The notes: generated from the sequence alone by a model not told the origin. A stretch of 64,000 nt of DNA from Mycobacterium sp. 1274756.6 (GCF_001668625.1 NZ_LZLJ01000062.1:62001-126000); one strand, 5' to 3'; positions 1-12,069 are shown, counted from the first letter of the stretch. Made by a program: numbers and translations.

Positions 1-110
1 GCGCCGGGGATCTGCAGTCGGTGGAGGGCATCGGCACGATGTGGTCCCGCCATGTGCGCGAAGGGCTTTCGCAGCTGGCCGAGTCGACGATCACCGACCG
101 GCTGACCTGA
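1..110 (+). CDS. disA: DNA integrity scanning protein / diadenylate cyclase DisA, 3' end only
   Basis: Only the last 35 codons are present; the reading frame begins at base 3 and ends in TGA at 108-110. The visible tail contains the helix-hairpin-helix-like stretch [19 protein letters not shown] and ends in ITDRLT, which resembles the C-terminal DNA-binding domain of DisA. DisA makes c-di-AMP from ATP and scans DNA for branched structures. The assignment rests on this short tail plus synteny: disA precedes the Rv3587c/carbonic anhydrase/mutY cluster in mycobacteria. Confidence 0.75.
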   Translation, partial: AGDLQSVEGIGTMWSRHVREGLSQLAESTITDRLT

Positions 111-119
111 AACCGGGCG

Positions 120-962
120 TCAGTTGCCCGGCCCGTGCGGCACCTCTTCGACCGGGCCCGGCGGCGGACCGGTGGGCGCCTGCGGCTGCTGCTCGCCGGC
201 CTGCTGCTCCCCGGGCTGCTGCTCGGGTGGCGGCGCCTCGCCGGGCTGCGCCGCGTCGGCCAGGATGAACGGCACCGCCGCCGAGCGCAGATTGCCCAGC
301 TGCACCACCAGGTTGTAGGTGCCCGGGCCGATCGGTTTGCGCGGCAGCGGGCACTGCGGCGCCGAACCGGTGCCGGTCCAGGTGACGGTGGTGACCACCT
401 GCTCGCCCGGCTTGAAGTCCTTGACCAGGGTCTCGTTGGACGGCGCGCAATCCAGGTTGGACCACAACCGCTGGTTGTCCAGCGAGTAGACGTAGGCCGC
501 CAGCACCGCCGCACCGACGTCGCGCTTGCAGGTGACCAGCCCGATGTTGGTCACCACCATGGTGAACTTGGGCTGCTCGCCCACCGTGTAGCGGGGCTGG
601 TTAGTCAGGCCCTTGACCGCCAGCACCGAGTCGGGGCAGTCGTCGCCCTCGTTGAGCACCGGCGGCGGCGTCACCGCCTCGGTGGGGGTCGGGGTGGGCG
701 GCGGGCTCTCCGCGGCGGGCGGCACCACCGGGGTCTTACCCTCGGGCTGCTCCGGGCCGGCCTGCTGCTCGGTCGCGGTGGTGTCGGTGTTCTCCTCGGC
801 GGAACCGTCGCGGGTGACCGCCACGATGATCGCGATCACGATCGCGATCACCACCGCGGCTACCCCGAGCGCCAGCCCCCGGCGTCGCCAATAGATTTTG
901 GGTGGGAGCGGGCCCTGCGGTTCCAAATCCAACACATCATCACGGTAAGCCCAGGTCAGCAC
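120..962 (-). CDS. conserved membrane-anchored, proline-rich exported protein (Rv3587c-like)
   Basis: 280 aa from a GTG start. The N-terminal ~28 residues are cytoplasmic and end in a basic WRRR stop-transfer signal. One strong transmembrane helix follows (about residues 29-49, rich in Val and Ile). A low-complexity Thr/Glu/Pro linker (about 52-105) leads to a compact extracytoplasmic domain with four cysteines (in CPDS, TCKRD, DCAPS and QCPLP) that could form two disulfides. The tail is rich in Pro, Gln and Glu. The gene is tail-to-tail with disA. No enzymatic motif is visible and the function is unknown; it is conserved in mycobacteria next to carbonic anhydrase, so a cell-envelope role is only an inference. 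Confidence 0.85.
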   Translation of the reverse strand: MLTWAYRDDVLDLEPQGPLPPKIYWRRRGLALGVAAVVIAIVIAIIVAVTRDGSAEENTDTTATEQQAGPEQPEGKTPVVPPAAESPPPTPTPTEAVTPPPVLNEGDDCPDSVLAVKGLTNQPRYTVGEQPKFTMVVTNIGLVTCKRDVGAAVLAAYVYSLDNQRLWSNLDCAPSNETLVKDFKPGEQVVTTVTWTGTGSAPQCPLPRKPIGPGTYNLVVQLGNLRSAAVPFILADAAQPGEAPPPEQQPGEQQAGEQQPQAPTGPPPGPVEEVPHGPGN

Positions 963-1040
963 AACGCGTCCGATCGATCTCGGCGTGTCGCGACCGCGTT
1001 GTGACCTTCCGCGACTATTCGCGCGGCGCGGCCGCCGGCG

Positions 1041-1658
1041 TCACTCGCCGATGTCGCCGAGGTGGTCGCGCAGTTCCACCTCGCCGTCGGCCAGATGGTA
1101 GGTGGCGCCCACGATCGCCAGGGTGCCGTCGGCGACCCGATCGGCGATCACCGAGGAGCGCTCCCGCAGCTGCACGACGGTCTCGTTGACGTGGCGGGTC
1201 TCGAACTCGTCGATGGTGGTCAGGCCCTCCCGCCGGCCCAGCAGGATCGAGGTGGTCACCGGCTCCACCACGTCGCGCAGGTAGCCGCCGGGGATGGCCC
1301 CGTCGTCCAGGGCCGCCTTGCCCGCTTTGACCGCGCCGCAGCTGTCGTGGCCGAGCACCACGATCAGCGGCACGTCGAGGACCAGCACCGCGAACTCGAT
1401 CGACCCGAGCACCGAGGTGTCGATGACATGCCCGGCGGTGCGCACCACGAACATGTCGCCGAGGCCCTGGTCGAAGATGATCTCCGCGGCCACCCGGCTG
1501 TCCCCGCAGCCGAAGACCACCGCGGTGGGGGCCTGCCCGTCCGCCAGGCTGGTGCGCCGTTCGATGCTCTGGCTGGGATGGGCCGGGTTGCCGGCGACGA
1601 AGCGCTGGTTACCCTCCCTCAGTGACCTCCACGCGGATATCGGATTCGTATTCGGCAT
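1041..1658 (-). CDS. canB: beta-class carbonic anhydrase
   Basis: 205 aa. It catalyses reversible hydration of CO2 to bicarbonate in the cytoplasm. The zinc and active-site residues fall at Cys51, Asp53, Arg55 (motif CGDSR), His104 and Cys107 (GHDSC), the same numbering as in the M. tuberculosis Rv3588c enzyme. The ATG at 1656-1658 gives a protein of family-typical length; the open frame runs upstream to 1925 but only through the antisense of mutY. The start codon overlaps the probable mutY start on the other strand (shared CATG), so the promoter must lie inside mutY or the start assignments need refinement. Confidence 0.95.
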   Translation of the reverse strand: MPNTNPISAWRSLREGNQRFVAGNPAHPSQSIERRTSLADGQAPTAVVFGCGDSRVAAEIIFDQGLGDMFVVRTAGHVIDTSVLGSIEFAVLVLDVPLIVVLGHDSCGAVKAGKAALDDGAIPGGYLRDVVEPVTTSILLGRREGLTTIDEFETRHVNETVVQLRERSSVIADRVADGTLAIVGATYHLADGEVELRDHLGDIGE

Positions 1659-2568
1659 GGTGGATATTCTGCACCGCCGCGCCGGGCCGCTCGTCATGAG
1701 CATCCGTTCCGATGAGCTGCTGGGCTGGTACGCCCGCGCCGAACGCGACCTGCCGTGGCGCGACCCGCAGGTCAGCGCCTGGCAGATCCTGGTCAGCGAG
1801 TTCATGCTGCAGCAGACCCCGGTGGCGCGGGTGCTGCCGGTGTGGACCGCCTGGGTGGCCCGCTGGCCGACCGCCTCGGCGACCGCGGCTGCCGGGCCGG
1901 GCGAGGTGCTGCGCGCCTGGGGCAAGCTGGGCTACCCGCGCCGGGCCATCCGGCTGCACGAATGCGCCGTCGTCGTGGCCCGCGACCACGGCGACGTGGT
2001 CCCCGCGGACGTGGAGGCCCTGCTGCACCTGCCCGGGGTGGGCGCCTACACCGCTCGGGCGGTGGCCTGCTTCGCCTACCGGCAGCCGGTCCCGGTGGTC
2101 GACACCAACGTGCGGCGGGTGGTGGCCCGCGCGGTACACGGGCGCGCCGAGGCCGCCGCCCCGGCGGCCACCCGCGACCACGCCGACGTGAGCGCGCTGC
2201 TGCCCGATGACGCTGCGGCACCGCGGTTCTCGGCGGCGCTGATGGAGCTGGGGGCGATCGTGTGCACGGCGCGGGCCCCGCGGTGCGGGCAGTGCCCGCT
2301 GAGCGGCTGCGCCTGGCGGGCGGCCGGCTACCCGGCGTCGACGGCGCCGCCGCGCCGCGCCCAGCGCTACGCCGGAACCGACCGGCAGGCCCGCGGGCGG
2401 CTGCTCGATGTGCTGCGCGGCGCCGACTCCCCGGTGAGCCGGGCGGCGCTGGACGGGGCCTGGACCGCCGATCCGGTCCAACGCGAGCGGGCGCTGGCCT
2501 CCCTGCTCGCCGACGGCCTGGTGGAGCGCACCCGGGGCGGGCGCTACGCACTGCCCGGGGAGGGCTGA
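1657..2568 (+). CDS. mutY: adenine DNA glycosylase MutY
   Basis: 303 aa. It excises adenine mispaired with 8-oxoguanine, in base excision repair. Visible elements: catalytic Glu in VSEFMLQQTP, helix-hairpin-helix LPGVGAYTARAV, catalytic Asp in VVDTNVRRV, and an iron-sulfur cluster motif C-x6-C-x2-C-x4-C near residues 204-217. The C-terminal 8-oxoG-recognition domain is short, as in mycobacterial homologues. ATG 1657 is chosen because the upstream segment matches the length of the M. tuberculosis N-terminus; ATG 1696 (MSIRSDELL) is a viable alternative. It is divergent from carbonic anhydrase and convergent with the next hydrolase, with 2 nt between the genes. Confidence 0.95.
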   Translation: MVDILHRRAGPLVMSIRSDELLGWYARAERDLPWRDPQVSAWQILVSEFMLQQTPVARVLPVWTAWVARWPTASATAAAGPGEVLRAWGKLGYPRRAIRLHECAVVVARDHGDVVPADVEALLHLPGVGAYTARAVACFAYRQPVPVVDTNVRRVVARAVHGRAEAAAPAATRDHADVSALLPDDAAAPRFSAALMELGAIVCTARAPRCGQCPLSGCAWRAAGYPASTAPPRRAQRYAGTDRQARGRLLDVLRGADSPVSRAALDGAWTADPVQRERALASLLADGLVERTRGGRYALPGEG

Positions 2569-2570
2569 GT

Positions 2571-3347
2571 TCAGCGCCGGCGCAGGAACTCCTCGACGGC
2601 GCGCCGGTAGAGCTCCGGCGCCTCGTCGTGGATGAGGTGCCCGGCCCCGGGGGCCAGCAGATAGCTGCCGGCCCGGCCGGTCTCGGCCATGCGTCGCATC
2701 TGCCCGGGCGGGGTGACCGAGTTGCCGGCCTCGAGCAGCAGGGTGGGGGCGCGCACCGCCTGCCACTGCGCCCAGTAGTCGCGGGTGCCCCACTCGGCGG
2801 CGATCTCGATCCAGCGGGCGGTGTGGCCGTGCAGCCGCCAGCCGGTCGGGGTCCGGTCGAAGGCCTCCAGGAAGTAGCGGCCGGCCACCGGACCGAATTC
2901 GGCGTGGACCTGCTCGGCGGTGGCGAACTCCACCGGCAGGGCGTGCAGCCACGGCTCCCACGGGCCGGTGGTGCGGCCGCGGAAATCCGGCGCCATGTCC
3001 TCGACGACCACCGCGGTGACCAGCTCGGGGTGCCGCGCCGCCAGGCACCAGGAGTGCAGCGCCCCCATCGAGTGGCCGATCAGGGCGGCCGGTTCGCCCA
3101 GCGCGGCGACCGCGTCGGCCAGATCGGTCACGAAGCGTTCGGTGCTGATCGGGTGGGGGTCGGCCACGTCGCGGCCCCGGTGCCAGGGCGCGTCGTGGGT
3201 GTAGACCGCCCCCAGCCCGGCCAGCCAGGGCAGCTGCCGGCTCCAGGTGCTGCCGCGGCCCATCAGCCCGTGTACCAGCACCAGCGGCGCGCCGCGGCCG
3301 CCGCGGTGGCGCAGCAGGTCGCCGCCGGCGGTCGGCTCGACAGCCAT
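2571..3347 (-). CDS. alpha/beta hydrolase (Rv3591c-like)
   Basis: 257 aa alpha/beta-hydrolase fold enzyme. The oxyanion region is LVLVHGLMG, the nucleophile elbow is IGHSMGA (Ser), and the catalytic His sits near the C-terminus in GAGHLIHDE; an acid is expected around the strand LLLEAGN. Substrate unknown; esterase or lipase-like activity is the family expectation. The ATG at 3347 is preceded by a strong Shine-Dalgarno (GGTGAGGAG, adjacent), which rules out the longer open frame to 3500. M. tuberculosis carries a PE_PGRS gene between mutY and this gene; here the two stop codons are almost abutting. Confidence 0.9.
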   Translation of the reverse strand: MAVEPTAGGDLLRHRGGRGAPLVLVHGLMGRGSTWSRQLPWLAGLGAVYTHDAPWHRGRDVADPHPISTERFVTDLADAVAALGEPAALIGHSMGALHSWCLAARHPELVTAVVVEDMAPDFRGRTTGPWEPWLHALPVEFATAEQVHAEFGPVAGRYFLEAFDRTPTGWRLHGHTARWIEIAAEWGTRDYWAQWQAVRAPTLLLEAGNSVTPPGQMRRMAETGRAGSYLLAPGAGHLIHDEAPELYRRAVEEFLRRR

Positions 3348-3414
3348 CTCCTCACCCTTCCGGCCGAGTTGCGTGCCGGTTCGACCGGCCTGGCAGGCAC
3401 GGTAGCCTTGCCGC

Positions 3415-3726
3415 ATGCCAGTGGTGAAGATCAACGCTATCGACGTCCCGGCGGGCGCCGGCCCCGAACTGGAGAAGCGGTTCGCCAACCGGGCGCACAC
3501 GGTGGAGAAGTCGCCCGGCTTTCTCGGTTTTCAGCTGCTGCGCCCGACCAAGGGCGAGGACCGCTACTTCGTGGTGACCCAGTGGGAATCCGACGAGGCG
3601 TTCCAGGCCTGGGTCGACGGCCGCGGCGCCGATGCCCACGCCGGTTCCCGCGCCCCGGTGGCCAGCGGTGCGTCGTTGTTGGAGTTCGAGGTTGTCCTGG
3701 ACGTTGCCCCGCAACCGGCCGACTGA
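3415..3726 (+). CDS. mhuD: non-canonical heme oxygenase MhuD (IsdG family)
   Basis: 103 aa. It degrades heme to mycobilin and releases iron in the cytoplasm; this completes heme-iron acquisition in mycobacteria. The ferredoxin-like ABM-domain residues known to matter are all present at the canonical positions: Asn7, Trp66 and proximal heme ligand His75. Length and sequence match M. tuberculosis Rv3592 closely throughout. The downstream lpqF probably begins inside its 3' end, suggesting co-transcription. Confidence 0.97.
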   Translation: MPVVKINAIDVPAGAGPELEKRFANRAHTVEKSPGFLGFQLLRPTKGEDRYFVVTQWESDEAFQAWVDGRGADAHAGSRAPVASGASLLEFEVVLDVAPQPAD

Positions 3727-5059
3727 GCGGGTCCGCCGCCGGCTGGCGGCGGTGACCGCGGCCGGGCTGAGCGTGGCCCTGGTCGGCGGCTGCAGCCCGG
3801 CGTCCCCGGCGGCCGACACCGGCGAGCCCGGGGTGCGCATCAACACCCAGACCCCGCCGGGGCTGCGCGCCCAGCAGACCCTGGACATGCTCAACTCGGA
3901 GTGGCCGATCGGGCCGGTGTCGGTGAGCACGCTGGCCGCCCCCGCCAAGGTCGACGAGGTCGTCGAGAAGATGGACTCGCTGTGGTGGGACCGGCCCTAC
4001 ACCCTCGACGGGGTCGACGTGCACGCCAACTCGGCCACGCTGCGGCTGACCGCCTCCTACGGCGCCCATCAGGACGTCGACATCCGCCTCGACGACGCCG
4101 GGCGGGTGAACCGGTTCGAGGTCACCACCCACAAGCCGGTCGTCGCCTCGTGGCGCGACGTCGAGGACACGCTGCGCCGTACCGGGGCCCGCTACTCCTA
4201 CCAGGCGGCCCGGGTGGTCGACGGCCGCTGCGAGCCGGTGGCCGGCGCCAACACCGCCGACTCGCTGCCGCTGGCGTCGATCTTCAAGCTGTATGTGCTC
4301 TACGCGGTGGCCGACGCGGTGAAGGCCGGGACGCTGGCGTGGGACGACCCGCTGACGGTGACGGCGCGGGCCAAGGCCGTCGGGTCCTCCGGGTTGGAGG
4401 AGTTGCCGCCCGGCGCGCAGGTCTCGGTGCGCACCGCGGCCGAGAAGATGATCGCCACCAGCGACAACATGGCCACCGATTTGCTGATCGACAAGGTCGG
4501 CACCGCCGCGGTGGAGCAGGCGCTGGTGGCGACGGGTCACCACGATCCGGCCAGCATGACGCCGTTCCCGACCATGTACGAGCTGTTCTCGGTGGGCTGG
4601 GGCACTCCGGATCTGCGGGAACAGTGGCAGCACGGCAGCCCGGCCGACCGCGCGCAGCTGCTGGCGGAGGCCAACACCCGCCCGTATCGACCCGACCCGG
4701 TCCGCGCCCACACCCCGGCCTCCAGTTACGGCGCCGAGTGGTACGGCAGCGCCGAGGACATCTGCCGGGTGCACGTCGCGTTGCAGCGGCAGGCGGTGGG
4801 GCCGGCCGCCCCGGTCACCGACATCCTGGCTGCGGTGGCCGGCATCGACCTGAACCGCAACCAGTGGCCCTACATCGGGGCCAAGGCCGGCGGTCTGCCC
4901 GGCGACCTGACCTTCAGCTGGTACGCGGTCGACCGGGCCGGGCAGCCCTGGGTGGTCAGTTTCCAGCTGAACTGGACCCATGACCACGGCCCGCGGGTCG
5001 CCGGCTGGGTGCTGCAGATCGCCAAGCAGGTCTTCGCGATGTTGCCCGGCGAGCGCTGA
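3692..5059 (+). CDS. lpqF: beta-lactamase-like lipoprotein LpqF
   Basis: About 455 aa. A basic N-terminus (RRRLAAVTAAG) and hydrophobic core lead to lipobox LVGGC, so the protein is a secreted lipoprotein. The C-terminal two thirds is a serine beta-lactamase/transpeptidase-like domain with SIFK (S-x-x-K), SDN (in TSDNMATD) and KAG in place of the usual KTG triad. Genuine lactam hydrolysis is not established from the sequence. The start is uncertain: TTG 3692 has GGAG seven bases upstream and overlaps mhuD by 35 nt; TTG 3704 is an alternative. The open frame to 3632 would overlap mhuD much more. Confidence 0.88.
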   Translation: MSWTLPRNRPTERVRRRLAAVTAAGLSVALVGGCSPASPAADTGEPGVRINTQTPPGLRAQQTLDMLNSEWPIGPVSVSTLAAPAKVDEVVEKMDSLWWDRPYTLDGVDVHANSATLRLTASYGAHQDVDIRLDDAGRVNRFEVTTHKPVVASWRDVEDTLRRTGARYSYQAARVVDGRCEPVAGANTADSLPLASIFKLYVLYAVADAVKAGTLAWDDPLTVTARAKAVGSSGLEELPPGAQVSVRTAAEKMIATSDNMATDLLIDKVGTAAVEQALVATGHHDPASMTPFPTMYELFSVGWGTPDLREQWQHGSPADRAQLLAEANTRPYRPDPVRAHTPASSYGAEWYGSAEDICRVHVALQRQAVGPAAPVTDILAAVAGIDLNRNQWPYIGAKAGGLPGDLTFSWYAVDRAGQPWVVSFQLNWTHDHGPRVAGWVLQIAKQVFAMLPGER

Positions 5060-5104
5060 GGCGACCCGGCACCAGCCGGCCGCCCCAGCGTCAGTCGAGC
5101 GGTG

Positions 5105-7636
<2,532 letters not shown>

Positions 7637-7816
7637 CGGTGGTTACCTTCTCCCTACACATCGGCACGATGATCGGCAGTTCGCGCCTGCCGTCCACTGT
7701 AGTGGCGGCAGGCCGGGCTTCCTACCGCACGGTGGCTACCGTGATGCCGATTCACCCGGCCGTTCTACGGCCATACGTGGGCAACGCCGAGATCAGCGGA
7801 AACGTTTCGAAGATCG

Positions 7817-7833
7817 GTTCGCCGCCAGCGAAC
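7817..7833 (-). promoter_or_regulatory. candidate ClgR operator upstream of clpC1
   Basis: A perfect inverted repeat, GTTCGC-N5-GCGAAC, lies in the clpC1 upstream region. It contains the CGC-N5-GCG core described for ClgR binding sites in Corynebacterium and Mycobacterium, where ClgR activates clp protease genes including clpC1. A second 10-bp palindrome, GAAACGTTTC, sits just downstream at 7799-7808. The match was made by eye. Confidence 0.6.
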
Positions 7834-7868
7834 ACCGCTCGAGGTCCCCCGGCGGCGGCGCCGCGTCG

Positions 7869-8204
7869 TCAGGTGGCGGCGTGGAACGCCTCGATCACGT
7901 CGGCCGGGATCCGGCCGCGGGTCGACACGTTGTGGCCGTTGCGGCGGGCCCACTCGCGGATCGCGGCGCTCTGCTCGCGGTCGATCGCGCCGCGGCGGCC
8001 GGTGCTGCTACGCCCGCGCTTGCGGCCGCCGACGCGGCGGCCGGACTCGACCCACCGCTTGAAGTCGCCGCGCAATTTCTCGGCGTTCTTGGTCGACAGG
8101 TCGATCTCGTACGTCACCCCGTCGAGACCGAATTCGACGGTTTCATCCGCTTTCGCAGCGCCATCCAAATCGTCTACCAGCGTAACCGTCACTTTTTTCG
8201 CCAT
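7869..8204 (-). CDS. lsr2: Lsr2, xenogeneic-silencing nucleoid-associated protein
   Basis: 111 aa. The H-NS analogue of actinobacteria: it bridges DNA and silences AT-rich, horizontally acquired genes. The N-terminal half ([14 protein letters not shown] onward) is the oligomerisation domain; a basic GGRKRGRSS linker joins it to the C-terminal DNA-binding domain, which has the AT-hook-like RGR in [10 protein letters not shown]. Start ATG 8204 has AAAGGTGAG nine bases upstream. The 121-nt gap to lysS upstream is less GC-rich than the surroundings, so an own promoter is plausible. Confidence 0.98.
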   Translation of the reverse strand: MAKKVTVTLVDDLDGAAKADETVEFGLDGVTYEIDLSTKNAEKLRGDFKRWVESGRRVGGRKRGRSSTGRRGAIDREQSAAIREWARRNGHNVSTRGRIPADVIEAFHAAT

Positions 8205-8325
8205 TACAGGCCACTCACCTTTCGTTTGCGCTGCGGTGCGATGAAGACCGCTCGATTGACCACCGTGCCATAACCGGATGAACCATTCAAACACGGCCAT
8301 TAACGCCGCCGCTATACGCGCAAGA

Positions 8326-9825
8326 TCAGCCGTCGTGTCGTCGAACAATGGGGAACAGAACCGTCTCCCTAATTGACAATCCCGTCAATGCCATCAGCAG
8401 GCGGTCCACCCCCATTCCGGTGCCGGTGCACGGCGGCATCGCGTATTCGATGGCGGCCAGGAAATCCTCGTCCAGCGCCATCGCCTCGTCGTCGCCGGCC
8501 GCGGCGGCGCGGGCCTGGGCGACGAACCGCTCCCGCTGCACCACCGGGTCGATCAGCTCCGAGTAGCCGGTCGCGAGCTCGAAGCCGCGCAGATAGAGAT
8601 CCCATTTCTCGGTGACCCCGGCGATGCTGCGGTGCTGGCGGGTCAGCGGGGTGGTCTCGACCGGGAAATCGCGAACGAAGGTGGGCGCGAACAGGTTGTC
8701 GCCCACGGTGTGCTCCCACAGTTCCTCGACGAGTTTGCCGTGCCCATAGCCGCGGTCCTCGGGCACTTCCACTCCCAACCGGTCGGCGATACCGCGCAGG
8801 ACCGGCACCGGTGTTTCCGGGGTGATCTCCTCACCGAGGGCTTCGGAGAGGGACGGATACATTTGTATCGACGCCCACTCACCGTCGATGTCGTAGGTGC
8901 TGCCGTCGGGCAGCGGGACCTGCCGGGTGCCGATCGCCTCGTCGGCGACCTCCTGAATTAGCTGCCGGGTGACGATCTCGGAGTCGTCGTAGGTTCCATA
9001 CGCCTGATAGGTTTCCAGCATCGAAAATTCCGGTGAATGAGTGGAGTCAATTCCTTCATTTCGGAATACCCGGTTCAACTCGAATACCCGGTCGAATCCG
9101 CCGACCACGCAGCGTTTCAAGAACAACTCCGGGGCGATGCGCAGAAACAAGTCGGTGTCCAGCGCGTTCGAGTGGGTGACGAACGGGCGGGCCGCCGCCC
9201 CGCCGGCCAGAACCTGCAGCATCGGGGTCTCGACCTCGAGGAAGCCGCGGCGCTCCAGCGCGTTGCGCAGCGCCCGCACCACCGCGATGCGCTGCCGGGC
9301 CACGGTGCGCGCCTCCGGCCGGACGATCAGATCGACGTAGCGTTGCCGGACCCGGGACTCGTCGCTCATCTCCTTGTGCGCGACCGGCAGCGGCCGCAGC
9401 GCCTTCGCCGCCATCTGCCAGGTGTCGCCGAGCACCGACAGCTCACCGCGCCGGGAACTGATCACCTCACCGTGGACGTAGACGATGTCCCCGAGGTCGA
9501 CGTCGCTCTTCCACTGGTCCAGCAGCTGCTCGCCGACCCCGGCGAGGCTGATCATCACCTGCAGCTGGGTGCCGTCGCCCTCCTGCAGGGTGGCGAAGCA
9601 CAGCTTGCCGGAGTTGCGGGCGAACACCACCCGCCCGGAGACGCCGACGATCTCGCCGGTGGCGGTGTCGGCGGGCAGGTCGGGGTGGGCGGCGCGGATC
9701 TCGGCCAGGGTGTGGGTGCGCTCGACGTTGACCGGGTAGGGCTCACGTCCCTCGGCCAGCAGGCGTTCCCGCTTGGCCCGGCGGATCCGGAACTGTTCGG
9801 GGAGGGCGGATTCGTCGGAGGTCAC
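8326..9825 (-). CDS. lysS: lysyl-tRNA synthetase, class II
   Basis: 499 aa. It charges tRNA-Lys with lysine. N-terminal OB-fold anticodon-binding domain (about 55-170), then the class II catalytic core with motif 2 ([14 protein letters not shown]) and motif 3 ([11 protein letters not shown]). Length is normal for the bacterial enzyme and it lacks the MprF-like fusion of LysX. It is last in the run of minus-strand coenzyme genes (panC-panD-coaX), 70 nt after coaX. Confidence 0.97.
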   Translation of the reverse strand: MTSDESALPEQFRIRRAKRERLLAEGREPYPVNVERTHTLAEIRAAHPDLPADTATGEIVGVSGRVVFARNSGKLCFATLQEGDGTQLQVMISLAGVGEQLLDQWKSDVDLGDIVYVHGEVISSRRGELSVLGDTWQMAAKALRPLPVAHKEMSDESRVRQRYVDLIVRPEARTVARQRIAVVRALRNALERRGFLEVETPMLQVLAGGAAARPFVTHSNALDTDLFLRIAPELFLKRCVVGGFDRVFELNRVFRNEGIDSTHSPEFSMLETYQAYGTYDDSEIVTRQLIQEVADEAIGTRQVPLPDGSTYDIDGEWASIQMYPSLSEALGEEITPETPVPVLRGIADRLGVEVPEDRGYGHGKLVEELWEHTVGDNLFAPTFVRDFPVETTPLTRQHRSIAGVTEKWDLYLRGFELATGYSELIDPVVQRERFVAQARAAAAGDDEAMALDEDFLAAIEYAMPPCTGTGMGVDRLLMALTGLSIRETVLFPIVRRHDG

Positions 9826-9895
9826 GACCCGCGAGCTTACTGGGGCGCACCGGCGACCGGCGCCGCCCCCGGACCGCGGGCCCGGCGGTGCGCCG

Positions 9896-10711
9896 TCAGC
9901 GGGCGGTCTTGAGCCGGCCGCGCGAGCTGTCCCGGTTGCGTTCGAAGACCAGGTGCAGGCCGTGCAGGGTCAGGTGCGGGTCGCAGTGGTCGACGGTGTG
10001 CAGTTCGGGCAGCAGCAGCGGGGCGGTGTGCCCGGTGGCCACCACCGCCACCGCCTCGCCGGCGAACCCGTCGACCTCGGTGCGGATGCGTTGCACCAGC
10101 CCGTCGACCAGCCCGGCGAACCCGAAGACGGCCCCGGCCTGCATGCATTCGACGGTGTTCTTGCCGATGATCGAGCGCGGCCGGGCCAGTTCGATGCGGC
10201 GCAGCCCGGCCGAGCGTGCCGCCGAGGCGTCGGAGGACACCTGCACGCCCGGCGCGATCGCGCCACCGAGGAACTCGCCCTTGGCCGAGACGGCGTCGAC
10301 GCAGATGGCGGAGCTGAAGTCGACGACGATGGCGGCGGTGCCGAACTTGCGGTAGGCGGCCAGGCAGTTGACGATCCGGTCGGCGCCGACTTCTTTGGGG
10401 TTGTCCACCAGCAGTGGGATCCCGGTGCGCACGCCCGGTTCGATGAGCACCTGCGGCACCGTCGGCCAGTACTGGTCGAGCATGATGCGCACCTCGTGCA
10501 GCACCGACGGGACGGTGGACAGCGCCGCGGCACCGGTGAGCCGCTCCCCGTCGTCGCCGATCAGCCCGTCGATGGTCAACGCCAACTCGTCGGCGGTGAT
10601 CTCCGGCTCGGTGCGGATCCGCCACCGCTGCACCACGTTGGCGTGCTCACCGGCCCCGGCGAGCAGACCCACCACGGTGTGGGTGTTGCGGACGTCGATG
10701 GCGAGGAGCAC
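9896..10711 (-). CDS. coaX: type III pantothenate kinase CoaX
   Basis: 271 aa, GTG start. ASKHA-fold kinase for the first step of CoA synthesis, converting pantothenate to 4'-phosphopantothenate. Visible motifs: N-terminal phosphate loop [12 protein letters not shown], the GADRIVN segment, the [11 protein letters not shown] strand and [11 protein letters not shown]. It begins 2 nt after the panD stop, so it is translationally coupled to panC-panD. In M. tuberculosis the CoaA type I enzyme is the dominant kinase and CoaX is reported inactive; whether this copy is active cannot be judged from sequence alone. Confidence 0.95.
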   Translation of the reverse strand: MLLAIDVRNTHTVVGLLAGAGEHANVVQRWRIRTEPEITADELALTIDGLIGDDGERLTGAAALSTVPSVLHEVRIMLDQYWPTVPQVLIEPGVRTGIPLLVDNPKEVGADRIVNCLAAYRKFGTAAIVVDFSSAICVDAVSAKGEFLGGAIAPGVQVSSDASAARSAGLRRIELARPRSIIGKNTVECMQAGAVFGFAGLVDGLVQRIRTEVDGFAGEAVAVVATGHTAPLLLPELHTVDHCDPHLTLHGLHLVFERNRDSSRGRLKTAR

Positions 10712-10713
10712 GG

Positions 10714-11145
10714 TTATCGCGCGCTCGCCCGCGGGGAGAGCAGTTCAGCGGTTTCGGGGATGTCGAAGTCGGGCACGAACGCCGGATCGTCGCCGAGGTC
10801 GACCTGCTTGTTGGCGGCGTCGACGAACACCACCCGGGGACGGAACCGGCGGGCCTCCTCGTCGCTCATGGTGCCGTAGGCGATCAGGATCACCAGGTCA
10901 CCGGGGTGCACCAGATGCGCTGCGGCGCCGTTGATCCCGATCACCCCGCTGCCGCGCTCGCCGGTGATGGCGTAGGTGACCAGCCGGGCCCCGTTGTCGA
11001 TGTCGACGATGGTGACCTGCTCGCCTTCGAGCAGATCGGCGGCCTCCATCAGGTCGGCATCGATGGTCACCGAGCCGACGTAGTGCAGGTCCGCCTGGGT
11101 GACGGTGGCCCGGTGGATCTTCGACTTCATCATGGTCCGCAGCAT
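10714..11145 (-). CDS. panD: aspartate 1-decarboxylase PanD
   Basis: 143 aa pyruvoyl enzyme making beta-alanine from L-aspartate for pantothenate. The self-cleavage site is Gly24-Ser25 in [11 protein letters not shown]; Ser25 becomes the pyruvoyl group. Conserved Tyr58 ([11 protein letters not shown]) and Lys9 are present. The C-terminal tail (residues ~115-143) is acidic and longer than in E. coli; in M. tuberculosis this tail is where pyrazinoic-acid resistance mutations and ClpC1-dependent degradation map. ATG 11145 is preceded by GGAGGAACCC, which favours it over the in-frame codon 12 nt upstream. Confidence 0.96.
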   Translation of the reverse strand: MLRTMMKSKIHRATVTQADLHYVGSVTIDADLMEAADLLEGEQVTIVDIDNGARLVTYAITGERGSGVIGINGAAAHLVHPGDLVILIAYGTMSDEEARRFRPRVVFVDAANKQVDLGDDPAFVPDFDIPETAELLSPRASAR

Positions 11146-11178
11146 GGGTTCCTCCAACGTGTTCGGCGGCAGGTTCGG

Positions 11179-12069
11179 TCAGGTGTAGGGTCCGGCGGCG
11201 ATATCAACGGCGGCGTTATCCAGCAGTCGGGTGTCACCGATCTTGGCCGCCACCAGGATTCGGCCCGGCCCGTACGGGGGTGCCGGCCCCAGCACGGGGT
11301 CGCGCACCTCCAGGTAGTCCAGCTCGATCGCCGGAACCTGGTCCAGCACACCGCGCGCGGCGGCCAGCGCCTCCTCGACGCCGCCGGCCGCGGCCCGCGC
11401 CCCGGCCAGCAGCGCCGCCGACAGCGCGGTCGCCAGCTCACGCTGCTCGCCGTCGAGGTAGCGGTTGCGGGAGGACAGCGCCAGACCGTCGGCGTCCCGC
11501 ACGATCGGCACCCCGACGACCTCGGTGTCGATGTTGAGGTCCTCGACCATCTGGCGTACCAGGATCAGCTGCTGGTAGTCCTTCTCGCCGAAGAACACCC
11601 GGTCCGGCCCGACGATCTGCAGCAGCTTGAGCACCACGGTGAGCATGCCCGCGAAGTGCTCCGGGCGCGCGGCGCCCTCCAGTTCGGCACCCAGCGGTCC
11701 GGGCCGGACGACGGTGCGCCTGCCGTGCGGGTACATCACCGCCTCGGTCGGGGTGAACACGACGTCGACCCGCTCCTCGCGCAGCAGCGCCAGGTCGTCC
11801 TCGAGGGTGCGCGGATAGGTGGCCAGGTCCTCCCCTGCGCCGAACTGCAGCGGGTTGACGAAGATCGAGACCACCACCACCGCGCCGGGGACCCGCCGGG
11901 CGGCCCGCACCAGCGCCAGGTGCCCGTCGTGCAGCGCGCCCATGGTGGGGACCAGCACCACCCGCCGCCCGGTGCCGCGCAGGGCCCGGCAGACCGCCGC
12001 GACGTCCCGGTCGGCGGGGTAGACGTTGAGCTCACCGGCGGTGAACTTCGGCGCAGCCGCGGCCCTCAT
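11179..12069 (-). CDS. panC: pantothenate synthetase (pantoate-beta-alanine ligase)
   Basis: 296 aa. Condenses pantoate with beta-alanine using ATP. The nucleotidylyltransferase signature [14 protein letters not shown] (HxGH-type) lies near residue 42-55, the pantoate/beta-alanine loop [12 protein letters not shown] follows, and [13 protein letters not shown] and [10 protein letters not shown] are the other canonical motifs. The start is an ATGA overlap with the DUF2520 gene; the frame continues upstream only as antisense. Coupled to panD downstream (33-nt gap). Confidence 0.97.
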   Translation of the reverse strand: MRAAAAPKFTAGELNVYPADRDVAAVCRALRGTGRRVVLVPTMGALHDGHLALVRAARRVPGAVVVVSIFVNPLQFGAGEDLATYPRTLEDDLALLREERVDVVFTPTEAVMYPHGRRTVVRPGPLGAELEGAARPEHFAGMLTVVLKLLQIVGPDRVFFGEKDYQQLILVRQMVEDLNIDTEVVGVPIVRDADGLALSSRNRYLDGEQRELATALSAALLAGARAAAGGVEEALAAARGVLDQVPAIELDYLEVRDPVLGPAPPYGPGRILVAAKIGDTRLLDNAAVDIAAGPYT

